Source of the DNA: Comamonadaceae bacterium
GTDB taxonomy: Bacteria > Pseudomonadota > Gammaproteobacteria > Burkholderiales > Burkholderiaceae_C
NCBI GenBank assembly: GCA_947442105.1
Contig: CANEVH010000011.1
Location: 17,524-81,523, forward strand
Direction: 5' to 3'
DNA: 64,000 nucleotides
Part shown: piece by piece, positions 8,929 through 18,321 of the stretch
How positions within the stretch are numbered: position 1 is the first letter of the stretch
How the letters are laid out: every line of letters starts with the position of its first letter
Made by a program: the position numbers and the translations under genes
The notes under the pieces: model-generated
Seen by the model: only the letters and a program-made list of their open reading frames with translations
The model's database searches: none
What the model was told of the DNA's origin: nothing

Positions 8929-9698
8929 ACGCAACCGATATGCAAGCGACTCTCTGCAAAGCACTATGCGGCAGTGTGACGGTGCACGCGCGTGGCGACG
9001 CACTATGGCAGATAGATACGCCTTGGACTTTTCCTGACGGTGATGGCTATTCGATTTATGTGTCGCAGGCACCAGCGGGAGGATTGCGCATCAGCGATCA
9101 GGGCTTGACGATGATGCGCCTGAGCTATGAGAACGATATTTCCAAGTTGCGAGAAGGCACACGGGGGCGTTTGCTGACCCAAGTGCTGGCGGATGCGGGC
9201 TTGTCTGAGGAAGATGGGGAGTTTTATCTTGATTCGACGACAGACAACTTAGGCACGAGTGTGATGCGCATTGGGCAGGCGTTAACACGGGTTCATGATT
9301 TGACGTTTTTGAACCGTCTGCGCGTGGAGAGTACGTTTTACGAAGATTTGCGAGAGAAATTGCAGACGGTGGTGGGTGCTGAGCGCTTGACGGAGGGCTA
9401 TGTGGTACCAGGCGTAGCCAACGCACGTGACTATCCGGTCGATTACTTTGTAATGGGTGGGGCAGCGCCTTTGTATTTGTTTGGCGTGCCAAACCGAGAC
9501 AAGGCTCGTCTTGCCACCATCATCTTGCAGCACTTGACGCGCGCGGGCCAGGATTTCAACTCCATGGTGGTTTTTCAGAATGCTGCCGACTTGCCGCGCG
9601 CCGATCTGGGGCGGCTCATGAATGCTGCCAACGACATGATTGATTCGCTAGACGCAACCGACGACTTTGAACGCAAGCTGTTGCGGAGGGTCAACTAG
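8925..9698 (+). CDS. DUF1828-type protein
   Basis: 257 residues. The N-terminal 100 residues have the DUF1828 look: [22 protein letters not shown] then [13 protein letters not shown], followed by a helical region and a C-terminal half that may be the linked DUF1829 part ([23 protein letters not shown]). It contains no recognisable catalytic motif, signal peptide or membrane helix. Its ATG overlaps the stop of the preceding 165-residue protein, and only five bases separate its stop from ubiA. The pair therefore sits at the island/core junction. The molecular role is unknown to me. Confidence 0.65.
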   Translation: MNATDMQATLCKALCGSVTVHARGDALWQIDTPWTFPDGDGYSIYVSQAPAGGLRISDQGLTMMRLSYENDISKLREGTRGRLLTQVLADAGLSEEDGEFYLDSTTDNLGTSVMRIGQALTRVHDLTFLNRLRVESTFYEDLREKLQTVVGAERLTEGYVVPGVANARDYPVDYFVMGGAAPLYLFGVPNRDKARLATIILQHLTRAGQDFNSMVVFQNAADLPRADLGRLMNAANDMIDSLDATDDFERKLLRRVN

Positions 9699-9703
9699 GC
9701 ACG

Positions 9704-10567
9704 ATGGACTTCCCCGCTCACACCCGGCAACTCGCCCTCTACCTCGACCTCATCCGCTGGAGCCGCCCGGCCGGCTGGCTGCTGCTGCTGTGGCCCACGC
9801 TCAGCGCCTTGTGGCTGGCGGCTGGCGGCTTTCCGGGTTGGCATTTGCTTACCGTGTTCACCCTGGGCACGGTGCTGATGCGCAGCGCGGGCTGCTGCAT
9901 CAACGATGTGGCCGACCGCGACTTTGACCGGCATGTGCAGCGCACCGCCCAGCGCCCAATCACCAGCGGGCGGGTGTCGGTGCGGGAAGCTTTGGCTTTG
10001 GGCGCGGTGCTGGCGCTGCTGGCGTTTGGCTTGGTGCTCACCACCAACGCCGCCACCATCGCCTGGTCGTTTGCCGCGCTGGCGGTGGCGGTGGTGTACC
10101 CATATGCCAAGCGCGTGGTGGCCATGCCGCAGGCGGTGCTGGGGGTGGCGTTTAGCTTTGGCATTCCCATGGCGTTTGCGGCGGTCACTGGTGCGGTGCC
10201 GCCGGTGGCGTGGCTGTTGCTGCTGGGCAATCTGTTCTGGGTGCTGGCCTATGACACCGAATACGCCATGGTGGACCGGGAGGACGACTTGCGCATTGGC
10301 ATCAAAACCTCGGCCATCACCTTGGGGCGCTGGGACGTGGCGGCCATCATGGGCTTTTACGCCGCCTACCTGGCGGTCTGGGGCGCGGTGCTTTCAGCCT
10401 CGGCCTTGAAAACCTACTGGCTGCTCGGGCTGGCAGTTGCGGGGGCGCAAGCGCTGTGGCACTTTGGCCTGATTCGCAGCCGCAGCCGCGACGGCTGCTT
10501 CAAGGCCTTTCGCCTGAACCACTGGCTTGGCTTTGCGGTGTTTGCCGGGATTACGCTGAGCGTTTAG
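9704..10567 (+). CDS. ubiA: 4-hydroxybenzoate polyprenyltransferase
   Basis: 287 residues, the normal length. It transfers the polyprenyl tail to 4-hydroxybenzoate in ubiquinone biosynthesis at the inner membrane. The first Asp-rich motif NDVADRDFD (about 66-74) and the second, [12 protein letters not shown] (about 184-195), bind the prenyl diphosphate through magnesium. About eight hydrophobic helices are visible. The start ATG is five bases after the upstream stop; an earlier start is not available. It is followed convergently by the SDR gene with only about 20 bases between stops. It is the first clearly core gene after the island. Confidence 0.95.
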   Translation: MDFPAHTRQLALYLDLIRWSRPAGWLLLLWPTLSALWLAAGGFPGWHLLTVFTLGTVLMRSAGCCINDVADRDFDRHVQRTAQRPITSGRVSVREALALGAVLALLAFGLVLTTNAATIAWSFAALAVAVVYPYAKRVVAMPQAVLGVAFSFGIPMAFAAVTGAVPPVAWLLLLGNLFWVLAYDTEYAMVDREDDLRIGIKTSAITLGRWDVAAIMGFYAAYLAVWGAVLSASALKTYWLLGLAVAGAQALWHFGLIRSRSRDGCFKAFRLNHWLGFAVFAGITLSV

Positions 10568-10588
10568 CCCGGCGCGGGCCAAGCGGGT

Positions 10589-11380
10589 TCAAACGCCGAG
10601 TATTCGCGCCAGCCGCACCATCACGCCCTGAATCCAAGGCGCCACATAGCGCAGCCGGGGCCGCGCCGCTTCGCTGGCCTGGACGATTTTGGCGACGATG
10701 GAGTCGGTGCTGCGCGCTTCCACAAAGGCAAAGGTGCGCTTTTCTTTGGCCTTCATGGCCTCGGCCTGGCCGTAGAAGTAGGACGTCTCATTCATCCACG
10801 CGTATTTGCTGTCGCTCATCTGCTGGTTAAAACCGGTGTGGATGGCGCCGGGCTCAATCACCGCCACCTGCACGCCTTTGCCCAGCTGGTCCATCTCGGC
10901 GCGCAGTCCGGCGGCAGCCGCAGACAGGGCGAACTTGGTCATGGAGTACGGCATCAAAAACGGCATGGGCAGGCGCCCGGCAATCGAGCTGACAAAGAGC
11001 ACCGTGCCCCGTTGGCGCGCAATCATGCCGCGCAGCGCCACTTGCGTGAGCGCCAGCGTGCCAAACACATTCACCTCAAACACCCGGCGAATGCGCTCCA
11101 TGTCCACCTCGGCCAGCGAGCCCGATTCGCCCATGCCCGCGTTGTTGATCAGCACGTCCACCGGCCAGTCCAGCACCTGCGCGCGGTCGGAAGCGTCAGT
11201 GATGTCGAGCTTGTGCACTTCTAGCGCCACGCTGCGCCGGGCTGCTTCAGCGCGCAGTTCGTCGGCCTGGGCCAGGCTGAAGGTGGCGGCCAGCACGCGG
11301 TGGCCGCGTGCGGCCAGGGCGAAGGCGGCGTCACGGCCAATGCCGGTGCCCGCGCCGGTGATGAGAATGGTTTTTTTCAT
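10589..11380 (-). CDS. Short-chain dehydrogenase/reductase (SDR)
   Basis: 263 residues. A classical Rossmann start TGAGTGIG (about 8-15) binds NAD(P); NNAG (about 84-87) and the catalytic Ser/Tyr/Lys set with YSMTK (about 149-153) are present, so it should be an active oxidoreductase. The C-terminal tail has a hydrophobic stretch (WIQGVMVRLARILGV), which could attach it loosely to the membrane. The start is the ATG at 11378-11380 because the Rossmann strand KKTILITGAG follows directly; the frame further upstream shows no family similarity. The substrate cannot be told. It is convergent with ubiA and followed upstream by the psiF terminator. Confidence 0.85.
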   Translation of the reverse strand: MKKTILITGAGTGIGRDAAFALAARGHRVLAATFSLAQADELRAEAARRSVALEVHKLDITDASDRAQVLDWPVDVLINNAGMGESGSLAEVDMERIRRVFEVNVFGTLALTQVALRGMIARQRGTVLFVSSIAGRLPMPFLMPYSMTKFALSAAAAGLRAEMDQLGKGVQVAVIEPGAIHTGFNQQMSDSKYAWMNETSYFYGQAEAMKAKEKRTFAFVEARSTDSIVAKIVQASEAARPRLRYVAPWIQGVMVRLARILGV

Positions 11381-11421
11381 GGGATCAATGTCTGCAAAAC
11401 TGGTGAACGGTCTGTTATGCC

Positions 11422-11474
11422 TAAAAAAACAAGACCCACCGCGCGGGGCCTGAAGGGCTTGGCGGGGTGGGTCT
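11422..11474 (-). terminator. Rho-independent terminator of psiF
   Basis: Read on the minus strand, AGACCCACC (11466-11474) pairs with GGTGGGTCT (11432-11440) around a GC-rich loop that itself can fold, followed by TTGTTTTTTT (11422-11431). It lies about 40 bases after the psiF stop and upstream of the SDR gene, so it separates the two transcripts. Confidence 0.85.
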
Positions 11475-11512
11475 GGCGGGCGGTGCCCCGGCAAACGGGG
11501 CATCGAAAGGGC

Positions 11513-11830
11513 TTACTTGGCCTTTAAGCACTCGCTCATGAAAGTTTTGCGCTCTTCGCCCTTGAGCTCTTTGGTCTTGGCGTCGGCGTTGCAGGTCTTC
11601 ATCTTGTTTTGCTGTGGCGTTCCCGACGTAGCAGCAGAGGCTGCATCGGCGACCTTGGCGCTCAGGCACTCGCTCATGAACTTTTTGCGCTCTTCGCCTT
11701 TAAGTTCTTTCGTCTTGGCGTCGGCGTTGCAGCTGCCCATCTTGTTTTGCTGGTCGGTGGCGGCGTGGGCGCTGCCCATTGCCATCGCCAAGCCCAGGCC
11801 CAAAGAAATCAATACAAAAACTCGCTTCAT
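11513..11830 (-). CDS. psiF: PsiF-repeat periplasmic protein
   Basis: 105 residues with a signal peptide (residues 1-23, ending SAHA). Two PsiF repeats follow, each with the pattern NKM-x-CNADAKTKELKGEERK-x-FMSECL. The paired cysteines in each repeat could form disulfides in the periplasm. E. coli PsiF is induced by phosphate starvation; its biochemical role is unknown. The start is the ATG at 11828-11830, which begins the signal peptide; longer frames upstream read through the shared promoter region. The gene is divergent from argS across about 200 bases. Confidence 0.88.
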   Translation of the reverse strand: MKRVFVLISLGLGLAMAMGSAHAATDQQNKMGSCNADAKTKELKGEERKKFMSECLSAKVADAASAATSGTPQQNKMKTCNADAKTKELKGEERKTFMSECLKAK

Positions 11831-12022
11831 ATATCCCCCATGGAAAAAAATGAGCCTTGCCCCAGTGGGCCGGCCCGCGCACAGACTATTCCGCGCGCTG
11901 GCGCAAGCATACAAGGTGCCAGTGAACGCTCGTTCACCAAAGCTTGCGGGACCGCGTCGCCAAGTCCCCTGTCGCCCTACCGCCGCCCAACGCCGTCCGC
12001 CGCCGTGCACCAGGGGCCACCG

Positions 12023-12028
12023 TAAAAT
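12023..12028 (+). promoter_or_regulatory. Likely -10 box of argS, giving a nearly leaderless mRNA
   Basis: TAAAAT ends only eight bases before the argS ATG at 12037, with no Shine-Dalgarno sequence between. If used, transcription would start within a few bases of the start codon. No good -35 box is seen at the right distance. A similar arrangement (TACAAT at 15292-15297) precedes lptA. Confidence 0.4.
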
Positions 12029-12036
12029 CGCGCCCC

Positions 12037-13722
12037 ATGCTTTCTGTCAAAACCGAACTCCTCCACGCGCTGGCCACCGCCCTCGAAACCCTGATGCCCG
12101 GCGCGGGCGCCAAAGCCGCTTTGGAGTCACCCAAGGTCGCCGCCCATGGCGACTTTGCCACCACCGCCGCCATGCAGTTGGCCAAGCCCCTGCAACGCAA
12201 CCCGCGCCAAGTGGCCGAGCAATTGATTCAGGCCCTGCAGGCGCAAAGCGCGGTATCGCAATGGGTGGACGCTCTGGAAATTGCAGGTCCCGGTTTTATC
12301 AACATCCGCCTCAAGCCCGCAGCCAAGCAAGAAGTGGTGCGCGAGGTGTTGGCCGCAGGCGCCCAGTTTGGGCAACAAGCCTCCAACGGCCAGCAGTTGC
12401 TGGTGGAATTTGTCTCGGCCAACCCCACCGGCCCGCTGCACGTGGGCCACGCCCGCCAGGCGGCGCTGGGCGACGCCATTTGCAATTTGTACGCCGCGCA
12501 AGGCTGGCAGGTCTACCGCGAGTTTTATTACAACGACGCCGGAGTACAAATCAACACCCTGGCCACCAGCACCCAGTTGCGCGCCCAGGGCGTGCAGCCC
12601 GGCGACCCGCTGTGGCCCGAGGCCTCGTACGCCGGCGACTACATCGCCGACATCGCCGCCGACTTTTTGGCTGGCAAAACCGTGGCGGCTGACGACCGCA
12701 GCTATACCGCCAGCGGCGACGTGAATGACCTGGACGGCATGCGCGAATTTGCCGTGGCCTATTTGCGCCGCGAGCAAGACCTGGACTTGCAGGCCTTTGC
12801 CCTGAAATTTGACAACTACTACCTGGAAAGCAGCCTCTACACCAGCGGCCGCGTGGACGCCGCCGTAGATGCCCTGGTGGCAGCGGGCAAAACCTTTGAA
12901 AAAGACGGCGCGCTGTGGCTGCGCTCCACCGACTACGGCGACGACAAAGACCGCGTCATGAAAAAAGGCGACGGCAGCTACACCTACTTTGTGCCCGACG
13001 TGGCCTACCACCTGGCCAAGTGGGAGCGCGGCTTTAGCAAGGTCGTCAACATCCAGGGCACCGACCACCACGGCACGATTGCACGCGTGCGCGCCGGGCT
13101 GCAAGCGGCGTCCGAATTTCACCACCTGGGCATTCCGGTGGGCTACCCCGACTATGTGTTGCACACCATGGTGCGGGTGATGCGCGGCGGCGTGGAGGTC
13201 AAAATCTCCAAGCGCGCGGGCAGCTACGTCACCCTGCGCGACCTGGTGGAGTGGACCAGCAAGGACGCGGTGCGGTTTTTCTTGCTCTCGCGCAAGCCCG
13301 ACACCGAATACACCTTTGACGTGGATCTGGCCGTGGCCAAAAACAACGACAACCCGGTGTACTACGTGCAATATGCCCACGCGCGCATTTGCTCGGTGCT
13401 GGCGGCCTGGGGCGGCGAGCGGGAGACGCTGGGCGGCGTGGACTTGTCGCCCTTGACGAGCCCGCAAGCGCAAGCGCTCATGCTGCTGCTGGCCAAGTAC
13501 CCCGAGATGCTGACGGCCGCCGCCCACGACTTTGCGCCGCACGATGTGACTTTTTACCTGCGTGAGCTGGCCGCCTGCTACCACAGCTATTACGACGCCG
13601 AGCGCATTTTGGTGGACGACCTGGCGGTCAAGCTGGCGCGTCTGGCCCTGGTGGCTGCCACGGCGCAGGTGCTGCACAATGGCCTGGCGGTGCTGGGCGT
13701 GAGCGCGCCGTCAAAGATGTAA
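12037..13722 (+). CDS. argS: Arginyl-tRNA synthetase
   Basis: 561 residues, normal for the class Ia enzyme that charges tRNA-Arg. The N-terminal Add-1 tRNA-binding domain (1-110) is followed by [18 protein letters not shown], containing the HIGH-type motif HVGH (about 134). The region [10 protein letters not shown] is in the place of the KMSK loop, which is commonly degenerate in ArgRS. The C-terminal DALR anticodon-binding domain contains [11 protein letters not shown]. The ATG at 12037 is chosen because it begins the conserved N-terminal domain. It is followed after 16 bases by the SPOR protein gene, probably in one transcript with dsbA. Confidence 0.97.
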   Translation: MLSVKTELLHALATALETLMPGAGAKAALESPKVAAHGDFATTAAMQLAKPLQRNPRQVAEQLIQALQAQSAVSQWVDALEIAGPGFINIRLKPAAKQEVVREVLAAGAQFGQQASNGQQLLVEFVSANPTGPLHVGHARQAALGDAICNLYAAQGWQVYREFYYNDAGVQINTLATSTQLRAQGVQPGDPLWPEASYAGDYIADIAADFLAGKTVAADDRSYTASGDVNDLDGMREFAVAYLRREQDLDLQAFALKFDNYYLESSLYTSGRVDAAVDALVAAGKTFEKDGALWLRSTDYGDDKDRVMKKGDGSYTYFVPDVAYHLAKWERGFSKVVNIQGTDHHGTIARVRAGLQAASEFHHLGIPVGYPDYVLHTMVRVMRGGVEVKISKRAGSYVTLRDLVEWTSKDAVRFFLLSRKPDTEYTFDVDLAVAKNNDNPVYYVQYAHARICSVLAAWGGERETLGGVDLSPLTSPQAQALMLLLAKYPEMLTAAAHDFAPHDVTFYLRELAACYHSYYDAERILVDDLAVKLARLALVAATAQVLHNGLAVLGVSAPSKM

Positions 13723-13738
13723 TGCACAGGGGAACACA

Positions 13739-14365
13739 ATGAACAATCAGCGCGGCGGTACGATTTTGGGCTTTGTTTTGGGCTTGGTGGTCGGCCTGGG
13801 CATAGCGCTGGGGGTGGCGGTTTACGTCACCAAGGTGCCGCTGCCCTTTATGAGCAAGGGCGTGACCCGTGGCGCCGACCAAAGCGATGCGGAAAGCAAA
13901 AAGAACAAAGACTGGGACCCCAATGCGCTTTTGAACGGCAAACCGGCGGCCAAAGCTTTGCCCCCGCAGGCAAGCGCTTCAGAAGCAGCGCCCGCAGTGA
14001 GCAACACCCCACCGACGGCAACGGCGCCCGAGCCCCGTGCCTTACCCAAGGCCGAAGACAAGGCCGCCGCCAGCCCCGACCCGCTGGGGGCGCTGGCCAA
14101 AGCCAAGGCCGCCGCTGCCGAGGCGCCCCAGGTGTCTTACTTCGTGCAAGTGGGCGCCTTTCGCGTTTCCGACGATGCGCAAGCGCAGCGCGCCAAGCTC
14201 GCCTTGGCGGGCGTGGAAGCCAAAGTGACCGAGCGCGAACAAGGCGGCCAGCCCCTGTTTCGGGTGCGCGTGGGTCCGTTTGAGAAGGTGGACGAGGCCG
14301 AACGCGCCAAAGACAAGTTAGACAAGGCGGGCATTGACACCGCTTTGGTCAAGGTACAGCGCTAA
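13739..14365 (+). CDS. SPOR-domain inner-membrane protein
   Basis: 208 residues: a short cytoplasmic N-terminus, one membrane helix (about 8-31, ILGFVLGLVVGLGIALGVAV), a long Ala/Pro-rich linker (about 45-125) and a C-terminal SPOR domain (about 130-205, beginning SYFVQVGAFRV and containing FRVRVGPF). SPOR domains bind denuded peptidoglycan at division sites, so it is probably an FtsN-like septal or wall-associated protein. The same gene is typically found between argS and dsbA in this bacterial group. The start is the only ATG near the helix. Confidence 0.9.
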   Translation: MNNQRGGTILGFVLGLVVGLGIALGVAVYVTKVPLPFMSKGVTRGADQSDAESKKNKDWDPNALLNGKPAAKALPPQASASEAAPAVSNTPPTATAPEPRALPKAEDKAAASPDPLGALAKAKAAAAEAPQVSYFVQVGAFRVSDDAQAQRAKLALAGVEAKVTEREQGGQPLFRVRVGPFEKVDEAERAKDKLDKAGIDTALVKVQR

Positions 14366-14402
14366 GGCGCCCCCCCGTTTTTCATCTTTTTTTGGAGTTG
14401 GT

Positions 14403-15116
14403 ATGACGCTCAAACGCCGTGAATTTTCCCAAGCCGCGATCGCCCTGGTCGCTGGTTTTGGCACCTTAGCCCAGGCCCAGGCGCAAAAACCCGTGGCAGG
14501 CACCGACTACGCCGTGCTGGAGACGCCCGCCAGCGTGGACGCCCCGGCGGGCAAGATCGAAGTGGTCGAATTTTTTTGGTACAGCTGCCCCCATTGCAAC
14601 GCCTTTGAACCCACGCTGAGCGCCTGGGTCAAACAGCTGCCTAAGGACGTAGCGTTCCGGCGCGTGCCAATTGCCTTCAACGCCAGCTTTGTGCCCCAGC
14701 AGCGCCTGTACTACACGCTCGAAGCCATGGGTTTATTGGAAAAGCTGCACACCAAGGTGTTTGCCGCCATCCACGTGGACAAGCTCAAACTCGCCACCGG
14801 CGAGGCGATTGTGGAATGGGTGGGCAAAAACGGCGTGGACGCCACCAAATTCCAGGCCGAATACAACTCCTTTGGCGTGGTCACCAAAACCCAGCGCGCC
14901 TCCCAGTTGCAAAACGCCTACAAGGTAGAAGGCGTGCCCGCCCTGGGCGTGGCCGGCCGGTACTACACCGACGGCAGTATGGCAAAGAGCATGGAGCGCG
15001 CCTTGCAGGTGGTGGACAGCTTGGTCGCCGACCTGCGTCCCGCAGCGGCCAAATCGGCAGCTCCCAAGCCCGCACCGTCCAAAGCTGCACCTGCTAAAGC
15101 GGATAAAAAGGCCTAA
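14403..15116 (+). CDS. dsbA: Thiol:disulfide interchange protein DsbA
   Basis: 237 residues. The exported enzyme introduces disulfide bonds into periplasmic proteins. A Tat/Sec-like signal with RRE and a hydrophobic stretch ending AQAQAQ is followed by the thioredoxin fold with catalytic CPHC (about 62-65, in WYSCPHCNAF) and the cis-proline region VEGVPALGV (about 178). The last 25 residues form a Lys/Ala/Pro-rich tail not needed for activity. The ATG at 14403 has GGAG eight bases upstream and begins the signal; frames further upstream overlap the SPOR gene. Confidence 0.95.
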   Translation: MTLKRREFSQAAIALVAGFGTLAQAQAQKPVAGTDYAVLETPASVDAPAGKIEVVEFFWYSCPHCNAFEPTLSAWVKQLPKDVAFRRVPIAFNASFVPQQRLYYTLEAMGLLEKLHTKVFAAIHVDKLKLATGEAIVEWVGKNGVDATKFQAEYNSFGVVTKTQRASQLQNAYKVEGVPALGVAGRYYTDGSMAKSMERALQVVDSLVADLRPAAAKSAAPKPAPSKAAPAKADKKA

Positions 15117-15333
15117 GGTTCATGAGGGCGCGCGCTCTCTTGATCATGAACATTTATTCACCTTGGTGATGAAAGTGCTTTCACCCTAAGTTCGGGCTAC
15201 AGGCCGCAGTGCCCACACGGGGCGCAAGCGAGCCCAAAACCGGCCCCCGGCACTGCGGCACCTTGGCGAACCCAGGCCCAAGTGCCATGGCTACAATGCG
15301 CCGAATGTGCCCATCAGCAAGTTTCGTGCCTTT
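15117..15333 (+). other. dsbA-lptA intergenic region with palindromes
   Basis: About 217 bases. GTTCATGA (15118-15125) is mirrored by TCATGAAC (15144-15151), spacing close to that of the 40-bp palindromes found later in the window, so it may be a distant relative. A second hairpin (GGTGA...TTTCACC, 15165-15185) follows and could terminate dsbA, though no T-run is present. TACAAT at 15292-15297 is a candidate -10 box just before lptA. Confidence 0.45.
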
Positions 15334-15927
15334 ATGAAAATCGTTTCCATCGCCCTGCTAGTGGCCTGCACCGTGCTCGCCCTCCCTGCGCGGGCTGAAA
15401 AGGCTGATCGCAACAAACCCATGAACGTAGAGGCCGATGTGTTGCGCTACGACGATGTGCGGCAAATCACCCTGTTTACCGGCCGCGTGGTGCTGACCAA
15501 AGGCAGCATCACCATCCGCGGCGCCAAGCTTGAGGTGCGCCAAGACCCCGAGGGCTACCAGTTCGGCACGGTGAGCGGCAGCGCAGCAGAACCCGCCTTT
15601 TTCCGCCAAAAGCGCGATGGACTGGACGAATACATCGAAGGCCAGGGCGACACCCTGGTGTACAACGGCAAGGCCGACACGGTGCGCTTTGAGAAAAACG
15701 CGCTGCTGCGCCGCTACCGGGGCGCGGTGCTGGCCGACGAGGTGAGCGGCGCCTTGATCGTCTACGAAAACCTGACCGATAAGTTCAGCGTGGACGGCAG
15801 CACGCCCGGCGCGGCGGACGCTCCCAAAGGCCGGGTGCGCGCCACGCTCACGCCCAAACCGGAAACCGCTGCCAGCACCCCAAGTGCACCCCGCAGCCCC
15901 GCCACACCGGAAAGCAAGCCGCAATGA
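15334..15927 (+). CDS. lptA: Lipopolysaccharide transport periplasmic protein LptA
   Basis: 197 residues from this start. A signal peptide (MKIVSIALLVAC to ALPARA) precedes an OstA/LptA beta-jellyroll domain (DKNKPMN-like start, GRVVLTKGSITIRGAKLEV, RRYRGAVLADEVSG), which carries LPS across the periplasm between LptC and LptD. The C-terminal 30 residues are Pro/Ala-rich and disordered. An in-frame GTG at 15307 adds nine residues before the signal; it lies about 10 bases from the TACAAT box and cannot be excluded. The stop overlaps the lptB start (ATGA). Confidence 0.9.
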   Translation: MKIVSIALLVACTVLALPARAEKADRNKPMNVEADVLRYDDVRQITLFTGRVVLTKGSITIRGAKLEVRQDPEGYQFGTVSGSAAEPAFFRQKRDGLDEYIEGQGDTLVYNGKADTVRFEKNALLRRYRGAVLADEVSGALIVYENLTDKFSVDGSTPGAADAPKGRVRATLTPKPETAASTPSAPRSPATPESKPQ

Positions 15928-16703
15928 ACGGCGGCGCAGCCACGCTGCCCCCGGCGACCGCCATCGGCGTGCTCGAAGCCCAGCATTTGCAGCGCGCCTA
16001 CGGCAAGCGCCAGGTCGTGCGCGATGTGTCGCTTGCAGTGCGCACCGGCGAGGTGGTGGGACTGCTTGGCCCCAACGGCGCGGGCAAAACCACCTCTTTC
16101 TACATGCTGGTGGGCTTGCTACGCGCCAGCGCCGGCGAAATCACCATTGACGGCCAGCACATAGAACACATGCCCATCCACCGCCGCGCGCGCTTGGGGC
16201 TCGGCTACCTGCCACAAGAAGCGTCGATTTTTCGCAAGCTCAACGTGGAAGAGAACGTGCGCGCGGTCCTGGAACTGCAACTCGGCCCAGACGGCAAACC
16301 GCTGTCCAGCACCGCCATCGAAGCGCGCCTGATCGCCTTGCTGCAAGACCTGCGGGTCGAGCATTTGCGCCTCTCGCCCGCGCTGGCGCTCTCCGGTGGG
16401 GAGCGACGCCGGGTAGAAATCGCCCGCGCTCTGGCCACGCAGCCGCGCTTTATCTTGCTCGACGAGCCTTTTGCCGGCATCGACCCGATTGCCGTCATTG
16501 AGATCCAGCGCATCATCACCTTCCTGAAAAACCGCAACATCGGCGTGCTGATCACCGACCACAACGTGCGCGAGACCCTGGGCATTTGTGACCACGCCTA
16601 CATCATCAGCGAAGGCCGCGTCTTGGCGCAAGGCACCCCGTCCGAGATAGTCCACAACGCCGAAGTGCGCCGTGTGTATCTCGGCGAGAACTTCAAGATG
16701 TAG
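15924..16703 (+). CDS. lptB: LPS export ABC transporter ATP-binding protein LptB
   Basis: 259 residues. Walker A GPNGAGKTT (about 49-57), signature LSGGERRRVEIARAL (about 155), Walker B FILLDEPFAGIDPIA (about 178) and the switch histidine in ITDHNV (about 210) are all present. It powers LPS extraction by LptFG from the inner membrane. Compared with the usual 240 residues it has an N-terminal extension of about 17. The ATG overlaps the lptA stop, and rpoN starts six bases after its stop, giving the common lptA-lptB-rpoN order. Confidence 0.96.
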   Translation: MNGGAATLPPATAIGVLEAQHLQRAYGKRQVVRDVSLAVRTGEVVGLLGPNGAGKTTSFYMLVGLLRASAGEITIDGQHIEHMPIHRRARLGLGYLPQEASIFRKLNVEENVRAVLELQLGPDGKPLSSTAIEARLIALLQDLRVEHLRLSPALALSGGERRRVEIARALATQPRFILLDEPFAGIDPIAVIEIQRIITFLKNRNIGVLITDHNVRETLGICDHAYIISEGRVLAQGTPSEIVHNAEVRRVYLGENFKM

Positions 16704-16709
16704 ACCGTT

Positions 16710-18311
16710 ATGCGGCAAGGCCTATCCCTTCGCGTTTCGCAGCACCTGGCGCTCACGCCGCAGTTGCAGCAGTCGATCCGGCTGTTGCAGCTCTCTACGC
16801 TGGAGCTGAGCCAAGAGATTGAGCAAATGCTCGAAGCCAATCCGTTTTTGGAGATGGACCACGAGGCGGCTGAGCGCGAGCAGTTTGGGCTGGCGCAGGC
16901 AGACATGCCGGTGAGCGAAGGCGACCGCATTAGCGAATACGCGCCCAGCGCCCCGAGCGACTTCACCAGCAGCGCCACCGACACCGTCAAAGACCAGGAC
17001 GCCACGCCACTGAGCGCCGAGCCCGGCGAGGACGGCGTGAGCTGGGAGGGCGACGGCACCACCGAAACCACGCCCGACGATGGCGAATGGGGCGGGGACG
17101 CCAAGGCGCGCAGCAACAACCTGGGCGACGAGGAAGACAAAGACGCCACCGAGCTGGCGCGCGTACAGGAGTCGCTGCAAGCCCATTTGCTGCGCCAGGC
17201 GCTGCGCTTGCGCCTGAGCGATACCGACAGTGCGGCGCTGCGCTTTTTGATTGAGTCGCTGAGCGACGACGGCTACCTGGAAGACCCGCTGGAGTCGCTG
17301 GCGCAAAGCCTGGCCGGTGACGACCTGGCACACATCGAAGACCTGGTGCACCACTTCACCGTGGCGCTGGGCCTGCTGCACAGCCTGGAGCCAGTGGGCG
17401 TGGGTGCCCGCGACCTGGGCGAATGCCTGCGCCTGCAAGTGCGCGCGCTTCTGGCCGATTTGGAAACGGATGCGCCCGAAACTGACCTCGACCAGGACGT
17501 ACTAGAAGTGGCGCTGCGCATCTGCCAGCAGCCCATGGACCTGCTAGCGCGACGCGACATCAAGCGCCTGGTGTTGCTGGGCGTAGGCAGCGACGCGCTG
17601 GTGCGCGAGGCGATTGCGCTGATTGCGCGCCTGGAACCCAAGCCAGGGCGGCGCTTTGTGGACGTGGAGCGCAACATCGTGGTGCCCGATGTGCTGGTCA
17701 GCGCCCTGCACAAGGCGGGGGCCACGCCGAAGTTTCGGGTGCAGCTCAACCCCGATGTGATGCCGCGCCTGCGGGTGCACGACGTCTACGCCAATGTGCT
17801 GCGCAACCACAAAGCCAGCTCCAGCCACGCGGGCTTGCAGCAGCGCCTGCAAGAGGCGCGCTGGTTTATCAAAAATATCCAGCAGCGCTTTGACACCATA
17901 TTGCGCGTCAGCACGGCGGTGGTGGAGCGGCAAAAAAGCTTTTTCACCCACGGAGAGCTGGCCATGCGCCCGCTGGTGCTGCGCGAGATTGCAGAAGAAC
18001 TCGGCCTGCACGAGTCCACCATCAGCCGCGTGACCACCGCCAAGTACATGGCCACGCCCTTTGGCACTTTTGAGCTGAAGTACTTTTTTGGCTCGGGCCT
18101 GGACACTGAGTCGGGCGGCAGCGCGTCCAGCACCGCAGTGCGCGCCATCATCAAGCAATTCATTGCCGCCGAGAGCCCAAAAAAGCCCTTGAGCGACAAC
18201 CAGCTGTCCGAAATGTTGAAAGAGCAAGGCATCGAATGCGCCCGCCGCACCGTGGCCAAGTACCGCGAGGGGCTGAAAATTGCCCCGGCGAGTTTGCGCA
18301 AAGCGCTTTGA
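16710..18311 (+). CDS. rpoN: RNA polymerase sigma-54 factor
   Basis: 533 residues. Region I (Gln-rich MRQGLSLRVSQHLALTPQLQQSIRLLQLS, 1-50) is followed by an acidic region II, unusually long at about 90 residues, then the core-binding domain (about 150-340) and the DNA-binding part. The helix-turn-helix ELGLHESTISRVTTAKYM and the RpoN box ARRTVAKYREGL (about 512-523) read the -24 promoter element. It directs transcription of nitrogen and other activator-dependent genes. It immediately follows lptB. Confidence 0.97.
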   Translation: MRQGLSLRVSQHLALTPQLQQSIRLLQLSTLELSQEIEQMLEANPFLEMDHEAAEREQFGLAQADMPVSEGDRISEYAPSAPSDFTSSATDTVKDQDATPLSAEPGEDGVSWEGDGTTETTPDDGEWGGDAKARSNNLGDEEDKDATELARVQESLQAHLLRQALRLRLSDTDSAALRFLIESLSDDGYLEDPLESLAQSLAGDDLAHIEDLVHHFTVALGLLHSLEPVGVGARDLGECLRLQVRALLADLETDAPETDLDQDVLEVALRICQQPMDLLARRDIKRLVLLGVGSDALVREAIALIARLEPKPGRRFVDVERNIVVPDVLVSALHKAGATPKFRVQLNPDVMPRLRVHDVYANVLRNHKASSSHAGLQQRLQEARWFIKNIQQRFDTILRVSTAVVERQKSFFTHGELAMRPLVLREIAEELGLHESTISRVTTAKYMATPFGTFELKYFFGSGLDTESGGSASSTAVRAIIKQFIAAESPKKPLSDNQLSEMLKEQGIECARRTVAKYREGLKIAPASLRKAL

Positions 18312-18321
18312 AAGACCTCCC

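Noticed and set aside
12127..13677. 516-codon open frame on the minus strand opposite argS
   Set aside because: It lies wholly antisense to argS, is His/Val/Ala/Gln-rich as expected of a shadow frame in GC-rich DNA, and has no family similarity or ribosome site.
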